Shown here one piece after another: positions 9,134 through 17,449 of a stretch of 61,241 bases of DNA. The notes under the pieces are model-generated. The model was not told the origin of the DNA, did not search any database, and saw only the letters and a list, made by a program, of their open reading frames with translations. How positions within the stretch are numbered: the first letter of the stretch is position 1; every line of letters begins with the position of its first letter. A program made the translations under genes and the position numbers. The stretch is from JABDCI01 sp964475835 (GTDB taxonomy: Bacteria > Verrucomicrobiota > Verrucomicrobiia > JABWAM01): assembly GCA_964475835.1 (NCBI GenBank), contig CAYYYL010000014.1, forward strand, positions 1-61,241. Direction: 5' to 3'.

Positions 9134-9231
9134 AGGGGTGTTGTCACCATTCTAACGCAGCTTTGGATGCTGTCCAATGAATCGGAGTCAGGAGAACATT
9201 TGAACGAGCTCAGAAACTCAAGCTCATTCAT

Positions 9232-9259
9232 TCTGACTTCTGTCTCCTGTTTTCTGAAT
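9232..9259. repeat. four-unit heptad repeat, consensus YCTGNNT
   Basis: The 139-base gap between the ClpX-like gene and the aldolase gene contains four consecutive 7-base units: TCTGACT, TCTGTCT, CCTGTTT and TCTGAAT. It lies upstream of the ClpX-like start and downstream of the aldolase... stop is at 9273, so it is between two minus-strand genes and may be transcribed from the aldolase promoter. The same 7-base periodicity with other units recurs at 56436-56463 and 58361-58388. Confidence 0.55.
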
Positions 9260-9272
9260 TCCTTCCGCCCAA

Positions 9273-9917
9273 TCACTTCTTCGCTTTTTCCCAATCGGCG
9301 AGGAACTTGGCCAGGCCGATGTCGGTGAGTGGATGTTGAACGAGTTGTTTGAGGACGCTGTAGGGAGCGGTGATCACATCCGAACCGATCTTGGCGGCCT
9401 CGACAAAGTGCATCGGGCTGCGGGCCGAGGCGGTGAGGATCTGGGTTTTGATTCCGTAATTGTCATAGATCTGGCGGATGTCGCGGATAAGCTGCATGCC
9501 TTCCGTGGCAATGTCGTCGAGCCGTCCCACAAAGGGGCTGATGTAGGTTGCGCCGGCTTTGGCCGCGAGCAGGGCTTGGGCAGGGCTGAAGCAAAGGGTG
9601 CAATTCGTTTTGTAGCCTTTTGCGGAAAAAATCTTCAATGCCTTCAAACCTTCGATGATGAGGGGAACCTTGATCACGATGTTCTTGTGGATCTTGGCAT
9701 ACTCCTCTCCCTCCTTGACCATGTCCTCGGCTTTGAGGGCGGTGACTTCCGCCGAGATGGGGCCATCCACGATCGCAAGGATTTCATCCAGAAGCTGGCG
9801 GAAGGGCTTGCCGCTTTTGGCGGCGAGCGAAGGGTTGGTGGTGACTCCGTCCAGGATGCCCCAGGAAGCGAGCTCGCGGATTTCGTTGACCTCTCCTGTA
9901 TCAATAAAAATTTTCAT
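9273..9917 (-). CDS. transaldolase / fructose-6-phosphate aldolase, small TalC type
   Basis: A 214-residue class I aldolase of the short transaldolase/FSA group. The barrel start MKIFIDTGEVNEIRELASWG and the TTNPSL motif are conserved; the Schiff-base lysine is Lys83 in NIVIKVPLIIEGLKAL. Further family segments are CTLCFSPAQALLAAKAGATY, SPFVGRLDD and ILTASARSP. These enzymes transfer a dihydroxyacetone unit (transaldolase, non-oxidative pentose phosphate pathway) or cleave fructose-6-phosphate; the two activities cannot be told apart safely by eye. It is divergent from the pilT-like gene across 142 bases. Confidence 0.92.
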   Translation of the reverse strand: MKIFIDTGEVNEIRELASWGILDGVTTNPSLAAKSGKPFRQLLDEILAIVDGPISAEVTALKAEDMVKEGEEYAKIHKNIVIKVPLIIEGLKALKIFSAKGYKTNCTLCFSPAQALLAAKAGATYISPFVGRLDDIATEGMQLIRDIRQIYDNYGIKTQILTASARSPMHFVEAAKIGSDVITAPYSVLKQLVQHPLTDIGLAKFLADWEKAKK

Positions 9918-10059
9918 AAAGCGTTGGAATGGTGTATGGTATATCTTAAGTTTGGTTCCGATCCGGTTGGGTATTAAAATGAATTTGCCTCGACCGGGTT
10001 CGGAATCCCTCCTAAATTAACTTGAGAAGTCTTGTAGTAAAGCTCAACCATCAATTCTC

Positions 10060-11151
10060 GTGAAAGAATATCTGGACGGGATTCTTAGGTATGCGGTGAA
10101 TGTGGGTGCTTCGGACATCCATTTGAAGGCGAACAAGCCTCCCATTCTTCGCGTGTCAGCGCAGCTCGTATCCCTTGAGGCCGATGCTCCGACGGATTCG
10201 GATATGGTGAAGATCGCGCAATTGATCATACCGGAGTTTTTGCGCGAAAAATTTAATCACGAGCGGGAAGCGGACTTTTCCTACTTCGTCCCCGAAATCG
10301 GACGGTTCCGCACTAATATCTATACGCAACGCGGACAGATCAATGTGGCGATGCGTCATGTGAAGGGCCGTGTTCCGGATTTCAACGCTCTGAATCTCCC
10401 CGAGATTTTAAAGAAGCTCGCCATGAGCGAACGAGGCATTATTTTGGTGGCGGGGGCGACCGGCAGTGGCAAGTCCACGACCCTGGCGTGCATGCTCGAG
10501 TACATCAACAATCACGACAAGTGCCATGTCATGACGATGGAGGACCCCATCGAATATGTTTTCGAGGACAAGCAGTGTGTCATCAACCAGCGCGAGGTGG
10601 GCTTGGATACGATGTCCTTTCGTGCAGCATTGAAAAACGTGCTTCGTCAGGACCCGGACGTGATCATGGTGGGTGAGATGCGCGATTCGGAAAGTTTTTC
10701 CGCTGCGATCACGGCGGCCGAGACAGGGCATCTGGTGATGACAACGGTTCACTCCAACAATGCCGCGCAGACTATCACGCGTGTCCTGGATTTCTTCCCC
10801 ATGGAGGAACGCGAGCAGGTGTTGCGGGCCCTTGCGGGCTGTCTGACGGCGATCATCTGTCAACGCATGATCCCAGCCCGCAGTGGCGGGGCGGTTCCTG
10901 CGGTGGAAATCATGACCGCCACTCCTGTGATCCGGAAGCTTCTGGAGGAACAGAAACTGGAAAAACTGGCTCCGGCAATTGAAGCGGGGGGAGAGGATGG
11001 CATGCAGTCCTTCAATCAATCCATTTTCAAGCTCATCAAATCGGGGATGATTTCGGAGGAGGATGGTATTTTGAAGTCTTCTAATCCCGATCAGTTGCGC
11101 ATGAATCTGAAAGGCATTTTCCTCGATGAGACGCGCCGGATCATCGGCTGA
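10060..11151 (+). CDS. PilT/PilU-type pilus retraction ATPase
   Basis: A hexameric secretion-type ATPase of 363 residues expected to power type IV pilus retraction from the cytoplasmic face. The N-terminal PAS-like region carries GASDIHLKAN; Walker A is GATGSGKS at 132-139; the Asp box contains EDPIEYVFEDK; Walker B is DPDVIMVGEMRD; the His box contains TGHLVMTTVHSNNAAQT. The canonical PilT AIRNLIRE motif is replaced by TPVIRKLLEEQK, and the segment MQSFNQSIFKLIKSG is PilU-like, so it may be the accessory retraction ATPase. Translation begins at GTG 10060. It heads a plus-strand cluster reaching the roadblock gene at 20951, with the PilB-type ATPase four genes downstream. Confidence 0.92.
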   Translation: MKEYLDGILRYAVNVGASDIHLKANKPPILRVSAQLVSLEADAPTDSDMVKIAQLIIPEFLREKFNHEREADFSYFVPEIGRFRTNIYTQRGQINVAMRHVKGRVPDFNALNLPEILKKLAMSERGIILVAGATGSGKSTTLACMLEYINNHDKCHVMTMEDPIEYVFEDKQCVINQREVGLDTMSFRAALKNVLRQDPDVIMVGEMRDSESFSAAITAAETGHLVMTTVHSNNAAQTITRVLDFFPMEEREQVLRALAGCLTAIICQRMIPARSGGAVPAVEIMTATPVIRKLLEEQKLEKLAPAIEAGGEDGMQSFNQSIFKLIKSGMISEEDGILKSSNPDQLRMNLKGIFLDETRRIIG

Positions 11152-11181
11152 GCAGCGGGAGGCGCGCCGGCGTTTTGAGGC

Positions 11182-12354
11182 ATGAATGCTCCTCATTCCT
11201 TTTCGTCAAGCTGGCGTTCAGCATGGTATGCGGGTGTGCAGATGTTGCGAGGGGATCGCTGGAACCTGATCACGGCGATACTCCTGGTCGCAGCGGTTTT
11301 CATCCAGGGGTTGAGTATCGCAGGGGTGTTTTGGTCCCGGGCTCATTTTGGACACCATTTCGATCCTGCGGTCTTTTCCATTTACGAGGAAAAGAAGTCC
11401 GATGATTCCGTGAATACGGTGTTTCGATCCAGGGATGCGGAGGAGGCCCGTCGTGGTTCCGCCATTCCTTTGCAGGATGCGATTTCCGAAACGATGGAAC
11501 GCGCGATGCTGGAGCTGGATCAATCCCGTGCGCGCCGCAAGGAGGTTTCCATTGTGGAACGGGAAGCGGAGAAGCGGGCGGATGTTTTTCTGCGCCAGGC
11601 CCAACATTCCATGGATCGCGGTCTTGCGGAAACGGCGCTCGATCAGATCCAGAGTGCGCTTCATCTGGCCCCGGACTATGTGCCTGCCATCGGAAAACTG
11701 GCGCAGTTTTATGAGGGAAGAAAGGACTATGCCCAGGCGAAATTTCAGTGGGAACGTGCCGCGGTGGTTGCCCAGGCGGGGACGCCGGAGATGAAGGAGA
11801 TCCAGCAGAACCTCGACCGTCTCATGACTCTTCGAACGGATGGGAAGGGGAACGCACGGCCTGGTCCGGTATTTCATGTGGAGACACCCCCGGCCCCAGC
11901 CCCCAATCCGGATCGCATCGGTCCCAACCGGGTTCTTGTGGCATCGGTAACCCGTTCGGATGTGAACGCGCCCGACCTCTACGACCTTTGCTTTAATCTG
12001 AAACTGGCCATGGGATCCCGTGGCCAAGAGGGGTGGATGTACCACAGTGACACCCGGATCGAGGTCGTCTTTTACGACCAGTCCCGGACGGCCGCGGGGA
12101 CGTTGATTCCCATCAAGGTGCTGAGCACCATTCTCAAACCAAAACAGAACTGGAAAACAACGACGGACCAGATCCTGTCGGTGAAATATTCGGTCCCGAG
12201 GGGATATTTTCGGAAGAAGGCGTCCACTCTCGGAAATTCCTACTCCTTTTGCGGATATGTGGTGAATGCGTACTATCGGGGACATTTGGAGGATTCGTAT
12301 GCCTATCCGACGGATGTGCTCTCGCGGTATGTGGCAAAGACGGGGGGTGGATAG
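11182..12354 (+). CDS. membrane-anchored TPR protein of the pilus/MglA cluster
   Basis: The product (390 residues) has one membrane segment at about 30-52 (LITAILLVAAVFIQGLSIAG), a long charged helical region (about 90-130, EKRADVFLRQAQHS), two TPR-like helix pairs at about 130-190 (LAETALDQIQSALHLAPDYV and KDYAQAKFQWERAAVVAQ), a Pro-rich linker, and a C-terminal beta-rich domain of about 150 residues that I do not recognise. Topology suggests a short cytoplasmic N terminus and an exposed remainder. Its stop codon overlaps the next gene's GTG by one base (TAGTG), so the two are translationally coupled. Likely a structural or scaffold component; no defined function. Confidence 0.7.
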   Translation: MNAPHSFSSSWRSAWYAGVQMLRGDRWNLITAILLVAAVFIQGLSIAGVFWSRAHFGHHFDPAVFSIYEEKKSDDSVNTVFRSRDAEEARRGSAIPLQDAISETMERAMLELDQSRARRKEVSIVEREAEKRADVFLRQAQHSMDRGLAETALDQIQSALHLAPDYVPAIGKLAQFYEGRKDYAQAKFQWERAAVVAQAGTPEMKEIQQNLDRLMTLRTDGKGNARPGPVFHVETPPAPAPNPDRIGPNRVLVASVTRSDVNAPDLYDLCFNLKLAMGSRGQEGWMYHSDTRIEVVFYDQSRTAAGTLIPIKVLSTILKPKQNWKTTTDQILSVKYSVPRGYFRKKASTLGNSYSFCGYVVNAYYRGHLEDSYAYPTDVLSRYVAKTGGG

Positions 12355-14660
12355 TGAAGGTGCTTGTGCTCGACAGTGATTTGAAGGCAGCGGAGGAGGC
12401 GGCTATCGCGTTCCAGGGGAGCGCGTTTGATCTGGTCCTCGCCGCATCCCCGAACGACGCCCAGTTCATTCTGGATCAGGAATTTTTTGAGGTTTTGGTG
12501 GTGCATATTGATGATCAGGATCATTCCCTGGTCTCCTTTGGTCTGCGCATGACAGGCAGGTATCCCCACCTAAAACTCGCCTTTCTTGCGGACGATCCCG
12601 CGATGATCACTCCCGAAGCCCTGCCGCATTCGCATCTGGGGGTGATTCAAAAGCCACTGCTCCCGTCGAAACTCGCGCTGGTTGTGGATAGCGCTCATTT
12701 GCACGCACGCAACTACAGCAGTCTGAACGAAGTCCGGCAGAAAATGGCGGATGGGGGATTTGGTTCTTTCAGTCTCGTGGATGTGATCCAGATGTGTTGC
12801 ATCAGCCGGAAAACGGGGTTGCTTGTGGTTCAATCCCGCGGCCGTGAAGGCGATCTCTATGTTCACAACGGTGCGGTTGTTCATGCGGAGGCTCCGGGGC
12901 ATGAGGGAGAGGAGGCGGTTTATGAAATATTATCGTGGGAGGATGCGCAGTCCTCCTTGACGGAGAACGCCTCGAGTCCGAAAACGACGATTCATGTGGG
13001 GTGGGAGCATCTCCTGATGGAGGGCGTTCGCCGCAAGGACGAGATGCAGGAGGTGCAGGATCTCCGTTCCGACGCAGGGGCCGAGCAGTTGATTGGGAAA
13101 ATGGTGGGACCCTTCCGCGTGGATCGAAAAATCGCATCCGACTATTGGGGAACCCTTTATGAAGCCCAGCAGGTGGCCGTCAATCGTCCCGTTGCTCTCA
13201 AGGTGTTGAACCCCGCCTTTTACGGCAATGGCGACCGGGCCCAACAGTTCATCGGATTTGCGGGGGCGATGGCTCGGGCGCAGAATCCGTATATCGTGAC
13301 GGTGTACGAGGCGGGCCAGGCCAATGGATTGATTTTTTATGCGCGAGAACAGGTGGATGGGGCCAGTCTGAAGGAGCGACTGCGGCGGGGAGAGACGCTC
13401 TCCGAGGACATGGCGTTGCGCGTCATCATGAATGTCGGCGAAGCGCTCCATTACGAAAAGGATCAGGGCATTCTGCATCTGCCCCTTATGATCGATCAAA
13501 TCCTGATCCCCGACACAGGGGTGCCGAAGCTTTTCAACAATGTGACGATGGAGGGGGGTGAGACAAGTCCGGGTGAGGTGGACGAGATTCACCGACTGGC
13601 GGCGATTATGCGGCAGGCCATCGCCGTGGGGGAAGCCAGTCCCGGCTTTCAGAAATTCATTGAGCGAATGGAAGGACAGGGATTTGGCGATTGGAGCAGT
13701 CTGCTCCGTGAGGCTCAAGACATGGAAATGCATCGGCGTGCCGACAGAGTGGATGTCAGTATCAGTTCGGGTGTGGTTGCTCCCATGGAGCCGGAGCGAC
13801 CTTCGGGACGGCCATGGAAGGTCTGGGTGTTGGTGCCCGTGATGGTGGCGCTCGTGGCAGGGGTGGGGGGGTATGCGTTTCTGAAAAATCGTCATCCCGG
13901 GGCACAGGATGTGGATGTGATGCTTCCCGTTTCCGCGGGGCCGTTTGCCTATCAGAATGAAAAGAGCACGCTTCCGGTATTTTATATCGACAAGTATGAA
14001 GTGACGATCGACCAGTACCGCCAATTTCTCGAAACTTGGAAGAGGAACAAGGTGTCCATCCAGGAACATCCCAAGCAGAGACCCGGAAAGGATCACACGC
14101 CCGCCCAATGGAACCTCATGCTCAATGCCATTGAAACCAAGTCCCTTTTCAATGGGGTTCGAATTCATGAAAACACGCCCGTTTTCAATGTCGATTTTTT
14201 TGATGCCTGGGCCTATGCCCGGTGGGCGGGCAAGCGACTGCCAACCGAATACGAATGGGAAAAAGCTGCGCGCGGAACCGAGGGATGGCTCTTTCCATGG
14301 GGTAATCAGCCCGATCCCAGTCGCGCGAACACTGGCGCAGATCTGAGCTACAGCGCTTCGGATTCCACTTTTGGCAGGATCGATGGGTTTGGAATCTGGG
14401 CGCCCGTCGGCGCCCTTCCCATGGATCGAAGTCCCTTTGGCGTCATGGATATGGCGGGAAATGTGAGCGAATGGACGGATTCCTGGGATACGAACCCCGA
14501 TTTTTCAACCGAACAGATTCCCGTGGTGCGAGGAGGGTCCTGGGCTTCTGTTGATGTCAAGCTTACTAATCGTGATCTTCGTCAGCCTTCCCTCAAACGG
14601 AGCCGCCAGATCGGTTTCCGGTGTGTGTCTGACCGCCCTATTCCAAACAAAGCCCCATAA
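12354..14660 (+). CDS. pseudoreceiver-PATAN-pseudokinase-TM-FGE fusion protein
   Basis: This 768-residue protein joins four recognisable modules. Residues 1-112 look like a receiver domain (VKVLVLDSDLK start, Lys100 in IQKPL) but the phosphoacceptor position appears to be His51 in VLVVHIDD. Residues 125-230 are a PATAN/DUF4388 domain (FSLVDVIQMCCISRKTGLL, DLYVHNGAVVHAEA, GEEAVYEILSW). Residues 250-470 resemble a Ser/Thr kinase: VALKVL keeps the beta-3 Lys283, but the HRD position reads ILHLPL and the DFG position reads LFNN, so catalysis is unlikely. A membrane helix spans about 489-510. Residues 535-765 are a formylglycine-generating-enzyme-type domain (FYIDKYEVTIDQYRQFL, GKRLPTEYEWEKAARG, PFGVMDMAGNVSEW, VVRGGSW, RQIGFRC) placed outside the membrane. 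The GTG start overlaps the preceding stop. Confidence 0.85.
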   Translation: MKVLVLDSDLKAAEEAAIAFQGSAFDLVLAASPNDAQFILDQEFFEVLVVHIDDQDHSLVSFGLRMTGRYPHLKLAFLADDPAMITPEALPHSHLGVIQKPLLPSKLALVVDSAHLHARNYSSLNEVRQKMADGGFGSFSLVDVIQMCCISRKTGLLVVQSRGREGDLYVHNGAVVHAEAPGHEGEEAVYEILSWEDAQSSLTENASSPKTTIHVGWEHLLMEGVRRKDEMQEVQDLRSDAGAEQLIGKMVGPFRVDRKIASDYWGTLYEAQQVAVNRPVALKVLNPAFYGNGDRAQQFIGFAGAMARAQNPYIVTVYEAGQANGLIFYAREQVDGASLKERLRRGETLSEDMALRVIMNVGEALHYEKDQGILHLPLMIDQILIPDTGVPKLFNNVTMEGGETSPGEVDEIHRLAAIMRQAIAVGEASPGFQKFIERMEGQGFGDWSSLLREAQDMEMHRRADRVDVSISSGVVAPMEPERPSGRPWKVWVLVPVMVALVAGVGGYAFLKNRHPGAQDVDVMLPVSAGPFAYQNEKSTLPVFYIDKYEVTIDQYRQFLETWKRNKVSIQEHPKQRPGKDHTPAQWNLMLNAIETKSLFNGVRIHENTPVFNVDFFDAWAYARWAGKRLPTEYEWEKAARGTEGWLFPWGNQPDPSRANTGADLSYSASDSTFGRIDGFGIWAPVGALPMDRSPFGVMDMAGNVSEWTDSWDTNPDFSTEQIPVVRGGSWASVDVKLTNRDLRQPSLKRSRQIGFRCVSDRPIPNKAP

Positions 14661-14784
14661 TGTCAACAACTCGTTGAGTTGCAAGCCATTAGGTTGCGGT
14701 TTGGGCGATATCCTGCTATTTTACTCAAGAAGCTCCCTGGAAGACCGATTCATTCTTCAGTAACCTGTTACGAAGTCTTTCACC

Positions 14785-15627
14785 ATGGCCAAGCCCAAGC
14801 GTTCCAGCGCTGAGTATGAGCAGCTGCTCCAGACGGTGCAGATGTTTGAAGTTATTGCCGAGACCCAGCCCAATGACATCCAGTCTTTGGAGATTCTGAA
14901 GGAGGCGTATCTCAATCTGGAGCGTGATGTGGATGCCGTGGCTGTGGCCAAAAAAATTGCCCAGGCCTACGTCGGACTGGGACAGCTCTCCTCCGCGATT
15001 CTCGAATACGAAGGCATTCTTCAGCGTGCTCCTGATGACGCCGACTGCCTTGCCGCGTTGGGCGAGCTTGAGGGAAAGATGACGGGATTGTCCGGGGGAG
15101 GGACTTCCACGGAGGCCGGAAAGGTCGCTGCGGAGCAGGCCCTTGCGGAATCGGAGCAGTTTGAGGACGGAAACGAAGCCTTATTGAAATTTTTCCAGGA
15201 GCAGCAGGTGGTGAGTGACAAGGATGCCAAGACTCTTCTTGCCGGGATTTCGGCGGCCATTGCACAAACTTCCATGGATCGACCGGCTCCATCCCTTATT
15301 TCTTTGATCAGTGAACGTGGAATCTGTTCCGAGGAAAAGGCCCTGGCGGTGATTTCCGAAAAGACACGCATCCCCTTTCTTCCGATTGCGAGTTACGAAA
15401 TCGATACCATCCGGGCGCAATCGCTGGCGAAGGAATTCAAGCTCAAGCATCTGGTGCTTCCTTTCGATCAAATCAGCAAGACCATGCTGGTTGCCACGGT
15501 GAATCCGTTTGATGCCCATGCAAAACGCCGTGTCGAAAAGGAGGCAGAGGGTCGTGTGCAGTGGTATCTCACCACGTCGTTCGACATGACCAAACAGCTC
15601 AAGGACCTTTACCGCATCCTCACATGA
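14785..15627 (+). CDS. TPR protein with GspE/MshE N-terminal domain
   Basis: A 280-residue soluble protein without an ATPase domain. Residues 1-110 contain TPR-like helices (EVIAETQPNDIQSLEILKEA, GLGQLSSAILEYEGILQRAP). Residues about 165-280 match the N-terminal domain of GspE/PilB/MshE ATPases: the helical SLISERGICSEEKALAVISE element, then a beta-alpha domain with LVLPFDQISKTMLVATVNPF. In MshE this domain can bind cyclic-di-GMP, and a free-standing copy beside a PilB-type ATPase could regulate or dock to it; that is inference. Its stop overlaps the next start as ATGA, indicating translational coupling to the PilB-type gene. Confidence 0.75.
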   Translation: MAKPKRSSAEYEQLLQTVQMFEVIAETQPNDIQSLEILKEAYLNLERDVDAVAVAKKIAQAYVGLGQLSSAILEYEGILQRAPDDADCLAALGELEGKMTGLSGGGTSTEAGKVAAEQALAESEQFEDGNEALLKFFQEQQVVSDKDAKTLLAGISAAIAQTSMDRPAPSLISLISERGICSEEKALAVISEKTRIPFLPIASYEIDTIRAQSLAKEFKLKHLVLPFDQISKTMLVATVNPFDAHAKRRVEKEAEGRVQWYLTTSFDMTKQLKDLYRILT

Positions 15628-17327
15628 AATCCTTTGGTGAACGTATTGCGGATGCGATGATCGAGGATGGAGTTCTCCAGGCGGAGCAGCTCCAGGAGGT
15701 GATGGTTCAGCAAAAGAGCCAGGGGGGGCGTCTTCTTAAAATCCTGCTGGATAAATCGTATGTCACCGAGCAGGACATGATGGTGAGCATGGGGCGCACG
15801 CTGGGAACGCCTCCCGTGAATCTTGCACGATTCAAGGTGACGAAGGAAATCGCCGATCTTGTTCCGCGCGATGTGGCGAAGAACCACCATTTACTCCCGG
15901 TATCGAAGCTCAATAACACCTTGTTTGTGGCGATGGCGGATCCCTTGAATGTGCTCGCCATCGATGATGTCCGCCAGATCACGCACATGGAAATCGTTCC
16001 GATGATTGCCACGGAGCGGATGGTGCTCGACGCCATCGGCAACCTCGATGCCCAGGCAAGTCAGGGCATGGAGGAGATCATCAAGGATGAGTCGGTGGAT
16101 ATCGAGGTGTCGGATGAGCCGGCGGAGGAGGAAACCGATGTCACGGCCACGGATTCCTCGGCTGCTCCGGTGATCAAGATCGCCAATCTCATGTTCGCCA
16201 CCTCGGTGAAGGATAAGGCGAGTGATATTCACCTCGAGTGTTATGAGCGAAGCTTGAAGCTTCGCTACCGCATCGATGGTTCGCTCTATGACTATCCCCC
16301 TCCACCCAAGGCCATGCAGAGCGCTTTGATCTCCCGTTTGAAAATCATGGCGCACCTTGATATTTCGGAGCGTCGCCTACCGCAGGACGGTCGTGTACGC
16401 ATCAAGATGGCGGGGCGTGACATCGATTTCCGCATGTCGTTTCTGCCTACGAAATACGGGGAAAAGGTTGTTGCCCGTATCCTCGACAAAACCTCCATCA
16501 GTGGAAACATTGCCGACATCGGGATGGATCCCGAATCCCTCAAGATATTCAAAGAAGCCCTCGATGAACCCCAGGGGATGATCCTTGTGACGGGACCGAC
16601 CGGTTCCGGAAAAACCAGGACTCTCTACTCGGCCCTCGCGGATCTGAACAAGCCGCAGTACAACATCGTCACCGTCGAAGATCCTATCGAATACGAACTT
16701 CCCGGGATCAACCAGGTTCAAGTGAAGACGGACATTGGATTCACCTTTGCCAATGCCCTGCGATCCATTCTTCGTCAGGACCCTGACATTGTGATGATTG
16801 GTGAAATGCGCGATCAGGAGACCGCGCACATCGGCGTCGAGGCCGCACTCACCGGTCACCAGGTTTTGAGCACACTTCACACCAATGACGCAGCCGGTGC
16901 GGTGACCCGCCTCACCGACATGGGGATCGAGCCCTTCCTCACGACGTCCAGTCTGACCCTGGCCTGTGCGCAGCGGCTTCTACGCCGTGTATGCACGGCG
17001 TGCAAGGAGGTGGTGCACGTGCCTGACAAGCTCTGGGAGCAGCTCCGCATCGATCCGAAGGTGGAGGCTGGAAATGTGTACTACCGAGGGCGAGGGTGTG
17101 ATCGATGCAAGAACAAGGGGTATTCCGGCCGGTGTGCCGTGCTGGAATTGATCCGCGTCACGGACGACCTGCGCAAACTGGTTCTCGAACGCGCTAGTGC
17201 CGCCCAGATCAAGACCGTGGCATTGTCCCAGGGGATGCGCACCCTGCGAATGAACGGAATTTTGAAGGCCCGGGAGGGCATCACCACACTTGAGGAAGTG
17301 CTGGCCAATACGGCGAGTGACGTCTGA
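15624..17327 (+). CDS. pilB: PilB/GspE-type pilus assembly ATPase
   Basis: A 567-residue extension-type ATPase for type IV pilus assembly or type II secretion. Residues 1-150 are the GspE N-terminal domain (LLDKSYVTEQDMM, MADPLNVLAIDDV). The catalytic half contains KASDIHLE, Walker A GPTGSGKT (324-331), the Asp box EDPIEYELPGINQ, Walker B DPDIVMIGEMRD and the His box GHQVLSTLHTNDAA. A four-cysteine zinc site typical of PilB/GspE follows (RRVCTACKE and GCDRCKNKGYSGRCA). ATG 15624 overlaps the previous stop (ATGA), which settles the start. No pilC, pilin or pilQ gene lies in the window, so the rest of the machine is encoded elsewhere. Confidence 0.93.
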   Translation: MKSFGERIADAMIEDGVLQAEQLQEVMVQQKSQGGRLLKILLDKSYVTEQDMMVSMGRTLGTPPVNLARFKVTKEIADLVPRDVAKNHHLLPVSKLNNTLFVAMADPLNVLAIDDVRQITHMEIVPMIATERMVLDAIGNLDAQASQGMEEIIKDESVDIEVSDEPAEEETDVTATDSSAAPVIKIANLMFATSVKDKASDIHLECYERSLKLRYRIDGSLYDYPPPPKAMQSALISRLKIMAHLDISERRLPQDGRVRIKMAGRDIDFRMSFLPTKYGEKVVARILDKTSISGNIADIGMDPESLKIFKEALDEPQGMILVTGPTGSGKTRTLYSALADLNKPQYNIVTVEDPIEYELPGINQVQVKTDIGFTFANALRSILRQDPDIVMIGEMRDQETAHIGVEAALTGHQVLSTLHTNDAAGAVTRLTDMGIEPFLTTSSLTLACAQRLLRRVCTACKEVVHVPDKLWEQLRIDPKVEAGNVYYRGRGCDRCKNKGYSGRCAVLELIRVTDDLRKLVLERASAAQIKTVALSQGMRTLRMNGILKAREGITTLEEVLANTASDV

Positions 17328-17449
17328 ACGAAGGGCGCATCAGAAGTTTGCAGGAAGGGACGATTGAAAACAGGTGAAGTAATTGATTTATACATCCGAG
17401 GAAGAATTTGATTCATTTTCTTCAGGTTCTTCGGTTTAAATAGCAACCC

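Noticed and set aside
7958..9328. Long open frame on the plus strand antisense to the ClpX-like gene
   Set aside because: It mirrors a real gene with clear AAA+ motifs; its translation is Asp/Gly-rich shadow sequence with no family look.
12930..14168. 412-codon minus-strand frame antisense to the PATAN/FGE fusion
   Set aside because: Codon-shadow of a real gene; translation is His/Arg-rich without domains.
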